Assembly (NCBI GenBank): GCA_035695045.1
Contig: DASSEX010000011.1
Coordinates: 1 to 41,490, forward strand
Source of the DNA: DASSKP01 sp035695045
GTDB lineage: Bacteria > Actinomycetota > Actinomycetes > JAFAQI01
Direction of reading: 5' to 3'
DNA length: 41,490 bases
The notes under the pieces are model-generated. The model did no database searches. It saw only the letters and a list, made by a program, of their open reading frames with translations, and had not been told where the DNA came from. This document shows positions 37,015 through 41,490 of the stretch, piece after piece (positions within the stretch are counted from its first letter, which is position 1; every line of letters starts with the position of its first letter). A program made the position numbers and the translations under genes.

Positions 37015-37558
37015 GCGTGGCGAGGCCGGCGAGGACCTCGGCACCGGGAAGGGCGCCGAGCGCCTCGCCGGAGACCACGAGCTTCGAGCCGCGGATGCCC
37101 GAGCCGATGACGACGTCACCGGCGGCCGCCACCGCCGCGTCCACGAGGATCGGCCAGCTCGTCGGCAGACCGATCGGCGTGATCCCGCCGTACTCCATCC
37201 CCGTCTCCGCGACCGCGACGCCCATCGGCGCGAACGACGCCTTGCGGGCATCGAGCCGGCGGCGGACGACCCCGTTGACGTCGGCTCGCGTTGTCGCCAG
37301 AACCATGCACGCCGCAAACGTCGTGACGTCGCCGCGCCGGCCGGCGACGATCACGCAGTTCGCCGAAGCGGACGGCAGGACGTCGTACGCCGCGCAGAAC
37401 GCCGCCGTGTCCGCGAGGTCGGGGTCGATGGCGGCGACACCGACAGCAGCAGCGTGCGGCCACGACCGCAGGAACGCGGCGACCGACGGTGCGAGCAGGT
37501 CAGGTCGTTCGAGTGCCGGGACGGCGGGCAGCCGCCCGATCTGCAGCTCGGCGCTCAA
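37007..37558 (-). CDS. YbaK/aminoacyl-tRNA deacylase-domain protein
   Basis: 183-residue YbaK/ProX-type protein, which hydrolyses mischarged aminoacyl-tRNA in related members. I propose TTG at 37558, overlapping the upstream stop as TTGA. The sequence upstream in this frame has no family similarity. The core (residues about 55-170) has SASANCVIVAGRR, ATTRADVNGVVRRRL, RKASFAPMG with the likely substrate-binding Lys, and GMEYGGITPIGLP. The deacylase specificity is unknown. It is translationally coupled to the Mpo1-like gene. Confidence 0.8.
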   Translation of the reverse strand: MSAELQIGRLPAVPALERPDLLAPSVAAFLRSWPHAAAVGVAAIDPDLADTAAFCAAYDVLPSASANCVIVAGRRGDVTTFAACMVLATTRADVNGVVRRRLDARKASFAPMGVAVAETGMEYGGITPIGLPTSWPILVDAAVAAAGDVVIGSGIRGSKLVVSGEALGALPGAEVLAGLATPV

Positions 37559-37959
37559 CTCGCGGTCGGTGTCCCCTCGGGGATCGTGACGACCGGGTGG
37601 TCGGCACCTCCGAGTCCCTTGCCGGAGATGAGATCGACCATCTCCTCGCACCAGAACGCGAGACCGCAGAACTGATAGGTGAAGAAGCCTTTCGACAGAG
37701 CGGGACTGTTCTTCTCGAAGACCATGTGGCCGGCAACCTGCAGCGCCCACGACGCGAGGAACATCGGCACGCCCACCTTCGGCCTGGCCGCGATGACAGG
37801 CATCGCAAAGGCCACGCCGGGGATACCGACGATGTGCGTCGCACGCACCCCCTTGGTGGTGTGCTGCGAGCGGTAGTAGGCCATCTTGTCGGCGAAGGAC
37901 GCGTCGCGGGCGGGCGGTTCGACGGCGCCGCGCTGGCCGGGTGTGAGGTCCACAGTCAT
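37555..37959 (-). CDS. DUF962/Mpo1-like protein
   Basis: 134-residue protein of the DUF962/Mpo1 (YGL010w) family. In yeast, Mpo1 is an iron-dependent dioxygenase in alpha-oxidation of 2-hydroxy fatty acids. The family histidines are visible: YRSQHTTKGVRATHIVGIP (two His) and AGHMVFEKNSPALSKGFF (one His). Two hydrophobic stretches suggest membrane association. ATG at 37959 has AGGAG immediately before it, too close for an optimal site; the GTG two codons later (37953) has better spacing and may be the true start. Its end overlaps the YbaK-like gene (TTGA). Confidence 0.82.
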   Translation of the reverse strand: MTVDLTPGQRGAVEPPARDASFADKMAYYRSQHTTKGVRATHIVGIPGVAFAMPVIAARPKVGVPMFLASWALQVAGHMVFEKNSPALSKGFFTYQFCGLAFWCEEMVDLISGKGLGGADHPVVTIPEGTPTAS

Positions 37960-37983
37960 CTCCTAGCTCGTCGTGCCGTAGGT

Positions 37984-38997
37984 CTACCCCGTCCGGCGTA
38001 CGACGAAGTCACACAAGGACTCCAGTGCCGCCTTCGCGGAGACGTCGGGGAGGGATGCGAGCGTCGAACGGGCATCGTCGGCCCACGACTGCACGACGGC
38101 GCGCGCCTCGACCATGACGGGGTGCGCCCGCAGCCGCTCGACGACGGCGCGGAGCTCCAGGTCGGCGGACAGGTCGCCGGCGAGTGCGTCGAGCAGGTCC
38201 GCATCGGCCGGGTCGTTGCGCCGCCTGAGCAGCAGCACCGGAAGAGTCGGCACCCCTTCGCGCAGGTCGGTGCCCGGAGTCTTGCCGGATGCGGCCGAGT
38301 CCGACGTCACGTCGAGGAGGTCGTCCGACAGCTGGAAGGCGACGCCGATCCGCTCGCCATAGCGCGTGAGCACCTCGACGGCTGCTTCGTCCGCGCCGGC
38401 GAGCATCGCGCCGAACCGGCCGGAGGTCCCGATGAGTGACCCGGTCTTGTCGGCGACGACCCGCAGATAGTGCTCGACGGGGTCGTCGTTCTCGGTCGGG
38501 CCGACGGTCTCGCGGATCTGACCCTGTACGAGGCGCTCGAACGTCCTCGCCTGCAGCCGCACCGCCTCCGGCCCGAGGTCGGCGAGGATGTCCGAGGCCC
38601 GCGCGAACAGGAAGTCGCCGGTGAGGATTGCGACGGTGTTGCCCCAGCGGGAGTTCGCCGACACCGCCCCCCGCCGCATCACGGCTTCGTCCATCACGTC
38701 GTCGTGGTAGAGCGTGGCGAGATGGGTGAGCTCCACGACGACGGCCGACGGTACGACGCCCTCCGCCGCCGGGTCGCCGAACTGAGCGGCAAGCAGCACG
38801 ACCAGCGGGCGGAATCGCTTGCCTCCTGCAGCGACGAGGTGCTGGGACGTCTCGGTGACGAACGGGTAGTCGCTCTTCACGGAGTCGCGCAGCAGGGACT
38901 CGACCGAGTCCAGCCCGGCGCGCACCGCCGCCTCCAGCTCGGGGTCGTTGAAGTCGATCCCGGAGCCGGAGTTCCCGATCGGGTTCGCGGCGGTCAT
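37984..38997 (-). CDS. Polyprenyl diphosphate synthase (trans-isoprenyl)
   Basis: 337-residue long-chain trans-prenyl diphosphate synthase, probably making the menaquinone side chain. The first Asp-rich motif is DDVMD in THLATLYHDDVMDEAVMRRG, and the second is LSDDLLD. AAGGKRFRPLVVLL precedes the first motif. The residues just before DDVMD (LATLYHDDVMD) are small or medium rather than the bulky pair that limits farnesyl synthase, consistent with a longer product. ATG at 38997 begins MTAANPIG; the frame is open upstream to 39096, inside nuoN. It lies 40 bases after nuoN and could be in the same transcript. Confidence 0.92.
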   Translation of the reverse strand: MTAANPIGNSGSGIDFNDPELEAAVRAGLDSVESLLRDSVKSDYPFVTETSQHLVAAGGKRFRPLVVLLAAQFGDPAAEGVVPSAVVVELTHLATLYHDDVMDEAVMRRGAVSANSRWGNTVAILTGDFLFARASDILADLGPEAVRLQARTFERLVQGQIRETVGPTENDDPVEHYLRVVADKTGSLIGTSGRFGAMLAGADEAAVEVLTRYGERIGVAFQLSDDLLDVTSDSAASGKTPGTDLREGVPTLPVLLLRRRNDPADADLLDALAGDLSADLELRAVVERLRAHPVMVEARAVVQSWADDARSTLASLPDVSAKAALESLCDFVVRRTG

Positions 38998-39037
38998 CAC
39001 GCTACGGGCTTCCTGGTCGGGACCCGCGGGTCGTCGG

Positions 39038-40585
39038 TCAGCGCAGGAACGGCACTGCGTGGTTGGCGAGGTCGAGCACGGGCTGGGGGAACACACCCAG
39101 GACTACCGTAACCGCCGCGGCAACCGCGATCGCCCCGGCTGTGCCCGTCCCGGGCATGACGACGACCGGGCCGTCCGTGACCGGCTCGGCGAAGAACATC
39201 ATCACGATCACCCGCACGTAGAAGAAGGCGGCCATCGCGCTCGCGATGACGCCGACGACGACCAGTGGTGTCGCACCACCCGACACCGCCGCGCTGAACA
39301 CCGCGAACTTGCCGGTGAAACCGGACGTCAACGGGATGCCTGCGAGCGCAAGCAGGAACAGCGCGAACATCCCCGCGACGAGCGGGGAGCGACGGCCGAG
39401 GCCTGCCCAACGCGACAGATGTGTCGCCTCGCCGTCGGGGTCGCGGACGAGGGTGAGGATGCCGAAGGCGCCGACCGTGGTGAGCCCGTAGGTCAGCAGG
39501 TAGAACAACGAGCCGGACAGCCCGGACCGGTTGAGCGCGACGACGCCGACGAGGATGAAGCCGGCGTGCGCGACGGACGAGTAGGCAAGCATTCGCTTCA
39601 CGTCGGTCTGGGTGACCGCCAGGATGGAGCCGGCGATCATCGTCAGGATCGCGACTCCCCACGCGACTGGCCGCCAGTCCCAACCCAGTCCCCCGAAGGC
39701 GACGTAGAACACGCGGAGCAGCGCACCGAACGCCGCCACCTTTGTCGCGGCGGCCATCAGAGCGGTGATCGGGGTTGGCGCGCCCTGGTAGACGTCCGGG
39801 ATCCACGAGTGGAACGGCACCGCGCCGACCTTGAACAGCAGCCCGACCGCGAGCAGCGCCATGCCGAGGAACAGCAGCGTGTCCGGATGGGTGCCGGCCG
39901 CGGCTGCGTCGTGCACGGCGGCGAGCGAGACCGAACCGGAGTAGCCGTAGAGCAACGCGAGGCCGTAGAGGAAGAAGGCCGAGGAGAAAGCGCCGAGCAG
40001 GAAGTACTTCACCGCCGCCTCCTGGCTGAGCAGCCGCCGACGCCGGGCGAGACCGCACATCAGGTAGAGCGGGAGGGACAGCACCTCGAGCGCGACGAAG
40101 AGCAGCAGCAGGTCGTTGGCCGCGGGGAAGAGCAGCATGCCCGCGGCGGCGAACATCAGCAGCGGGAAGACCTCGGACTGGGCCCGACCGGCAGCCGCCA
40201 CCGCGCGCTCCTCGGACGAGCCGGGCAGCGTGGCCGCCTGGGCCACCAGCGAGCCGCCACCGGCACCGGGCGAGCGGTCGGCAACGAGCAGGACGCTCGC
40301 GATACCGATCAGCGCGATCGTGCCCTGCATGAACAGGGCCGGGCCGTCGACGGCGATCGCGCCGGCCGCGGTGATCGCATGCGTGTGCGCGAGCACACAG
40401 ACCGCGACGAACGCGCCGATCAGGCCGGCGAGCGCCACGACGACCTGTGCCGGCCAGCGCACGAGCCGGGGCGCGAACGCCTCGACCAGTACGCCGACCA
40501 CGGCAGCGCCGCTGACGATGAGGATGGGCGCCAGCGCTGAGTAGGAGATCGACGGCGCCGTGAACTCGGCCGCGAGCGGGGTCAC
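39038..40585 (-). CDS. nuoN: Complex I membrane subunit NuoN (second operon)
   Basis: 515-residue antiporter-like subunit. Glu167 lies in FVALEVLSLPLYLM, and Lys252 in GLLFKVGAVPFHSWIPDVYQGAPTPITALMAAATKVAAF. A YSSVAHAGFILVGV segment follows in a later helix. It differs from the other NuoN at 18727-20259 in the second region and has an insertion at about residues 104-135 (SPGAGGGSLVAQ). GTG at 40585 overlaps the nuoM stop (GTGA). It is the last nuo gene of the second operon; the polyprenyl synthase follows. Confidence 0.95.
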   Translation of the reverse strand: MTPLAAEFTAPSISYSALAPILIVSGAAVVGVLVEAFAPRLVRWPAQVVVALAGLIGAFVAVCVLAHTHAITAAGAIAVDGPALFMQGTIALIGIASVLLVADRSPGAGGGSLVAQAATLPGSSEERAVAAAGRAQSEVFPLLMFAAAGMLLFPAANDLLLLFVALEVLSLPLYLMCGLARRRRLLSQEAAVKYFLLGAFSSAFFLYGLALLYGYSGSVSLAAVHDAAAAGTHPDTLLFLGMALLAVGLLFKVGAVPFHSWIPDVYQGAPTPITALMAAATKVAAFGALLRVFYVAFGGLGWDWRPVAWGVAILTMIAGSILAVTQTDVKRMLAYSSVAHAGFILVGVVALNRSGLSGSLFYLLTYGLTTVGAFGILTLVRDPDGEATHLSRWAGLGRRSPLVAGMFALFLLALAGIPLTSGFTGKFAVFSAAVSGGATPLVVVGVIASAMAAFFYVRVIVMMFFAEPVTDGPVVVMPGTGTAGAIAVAAAVTVVLGVFPQPVLDLANHAVPFLR

Positions 40586-41490
40586 TTGCTGCCTCCGTTG
40601 CCAACCGGGGTATAGCTGAAGAAGCCGACCTCTCCGCCGGCCGGGTGCGGCGGTGCCGGGTCATGCGGCCGGACCTGGCTGAAGCTGCTCTTCACCGACG
40701 GCGTGATGACGTCGAGGAGCGGCTTGGGATAGACACCCAGCACGATCAGTACGGCGATGATCGGTGCGATGACCCACGCCTCGCGCCGGTCGAGGTCGCG
40801 GAAGTTCTCCACGCCTTCGCGGACCGGCCCATGAATCGTGCGCTGGATCATCCAAAGGACGTAGACGGCGGCGAGGACGATGCCGAACGTCGCGACCACG
40901 GCAAACCAACGATGTGCGGTGAACGTCCCGACCAGGACGAGGAACTCGCTGACGAACGTCGAGAGCCCCGGCAGCGAAAGGGCGGAGAGCCCGGCGACGA
41001 GGAACATCGCGCCGAGCCACGGCGCCACTTTCGACGCGCCGCCGAAGTCGTCGACGAGGCGTGACCCGCGGCGGGTGGCGAGGAAGCCGACGATGATGAA
41101 CAACGCTCCGGTCGAGAACGCGTGGTTGACCATGTAGAGCGTCGCGCCGGACCCGCCCTGCGAGGTGAAGGCGAAGACGCCGAGGGCGATGAAGCCGAAA
41201 TGCGACACGGAGGAGTAGGCCACGAGCCGCTTCATGTCCCGCTGCCCGACCGCCAGCAGGGCGCCGTAGAGGACACCGACGACGCACAGGGCGAGAACCC
41301 ACGGTGCGTAGGTCTTGGCCGCGTGCGGGAACAGCGGGATGCAGAACCGCAGGAAGCCGAAGGTGCCGACCTTGTCCAAGACGCCGACGAGCATCACCGC
41401 GACGCCGGTCGGCGCTTCCGCAGCCGCGTCGGGGAGCCAGGTGTGGAACGGCCACAACGGCGCCTTGATGGCGAAGGCGATGAAGAAGCC
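40582..41490 (-). CDS. nuoM: Complex I membrane subunit NuoM (second operon, partial)
   Basis: C-terminal 302 residues of NuoM; the N-terminal part lies beyond the right edge. The visible start reads FFIAFAIKAPLWPFHTWLPDAAAEAPTG, with the conserved lysine in AIKAPLWP and the next channel lysine in LDKVGTFGFLRF. YSSVSHFGFIALGVFAF and ALSLPGLSTFVSEFLVL are normal. The protein ends in a short Pro/Gly-rich tail (DPAPPHPAGGEVGF). Upstream genes of this operon, probably nuoA-L including nuoDEFG, would lie to the right. Confidence 0.96.
   Translation of the reverse strand, partial: GFFIAFAIKAPLWPFHTWLPDAAAEAPTGVAVMLVGVLDKVGTFGFLRFCIPLFPHAAKTYAPWVLALCVVGVLYGALLAVGQRDMKRLVAYSSVSHFGFIALGVFAFTSQGGSGATLYMVNHAFSTGALFIIVGFLATRRGSRLVDDFGGASKVAPWLGAMFLVAGLSALSLPGLSTFVSEFLVLVGTFTAHRWFAVVATFGIVLAAVYVLWMIQRTIHGPVREGVENFRDLDRREAWVIAPIIAVLIVLGVYPKPLLDVITPSVKSSFSQVRPHDPAPPHPAGGEVGFFSYTPVGNGGSK

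Noticed and set aside
1..41490. CRISPR array, insertion sequence or transposase
   Set aside because: No evenly spaced direct repeats, transposase-like product or terminal repeats were noticed on either strand.

Overview
This window is a GC-rich chromosomal segment of an actinobacterium. Supporting signs are frequent GTG starts, start/stop overlaps (ATGA/GTGA) throughout the operons, an mce operon, and an L10-leader-type element. The gene order tRNA-Thr / tRNA-Met / rpmG / hadA-hadB / tRNA-Trp / secE-nusG-rplK-rplA / rplJ-rplL / mkl resembles that of Mycobacterium tuberculosis. The genus cannot be fixed from the sequence. hadC is absent and several genes are inserted compared with mycobacteria, so a non-mycobacterial actinomycete is likely.

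Layout. (1) 1-6.6 kb, minus strand: an mce lipid-import operon in the order mceG/mkl (ATPase), yrbEA, yrbEB, mceA, mceB, mceC, mceD, with mceD cut by the left edge. (2) 6.6-10.9 kb, minus: the ribosomal/transcription block secE, nusG, rplK, rplA, L10 leader, rplJ, rplL, with tRNA-Trp upstream of secE. (3) 11.1-12.3 kb, plus: a class I aminotransferase. (4) 12.3-17.1 kb, minus: patatin, a CysRS-tail/glycosyltransferase fusion, hadB, hadA, a class III adenylate cyclase, rpmG, tRNA-Met, a probable 23-residue microprotein, tRNA-Thr and tRNA-Tyr. (5) 17.2-18.7 kb: yajQ (plus) and corA (minus). (6) 18.7-27.5 kb, minus: a tightly coupled complex I operon nuoABCHIJKLMN that lacks nuoD, nuoE, nuoF and nuoG. 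(7) 27.6-31.1 kb, plus: korA-korB (2-oxoacid:ferredoxin oxidoreductase), divergent from nuoA, then a DinB-like gene. (8) 31.1-33.1 kb, minus: methyltransferase, sugar nucleotidyltransferase, NUDIX hydrolase. (9) 33.2-37.0 kb, plus: an AtuA-like protein and an acyl-CoA dehydrogenase, a putative lipoprotein, and a small protein resembling a phage head-protease-associated domain. (10) 37.0-39.0 kb, minus: a YbaK-type deacylase, an Mpo1/DUF962 protein and a polyprenyl diphosphate synthase. (11) 39.0-41.5 kb, minus: nuoN and a partial nuoM of a second complex I operon that continues past the right edge.

How the parts fit. The most striking unit is the reduced complex I operon facing korAB. It keeps the membrane arm (A, H, J-N) and the Fe-S connectors NuoB and NuoI, but lacks the NADH-oxidising module and NuoD. 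KorAB makes reduced ferredoxin. This suggests a ferredoxin:menaquinone oxidoreductase, perhaps borrowing NuoD from the second nuo operon. The polyprenyl diphosphate synthase next to the second operon could supply the menaquinone side chain. The left half is mostly housekeeping plus cell-envelope lipid functions (Mce, HadAB, patatin). No CRISPR array, insertion sequence or prophage was seen.
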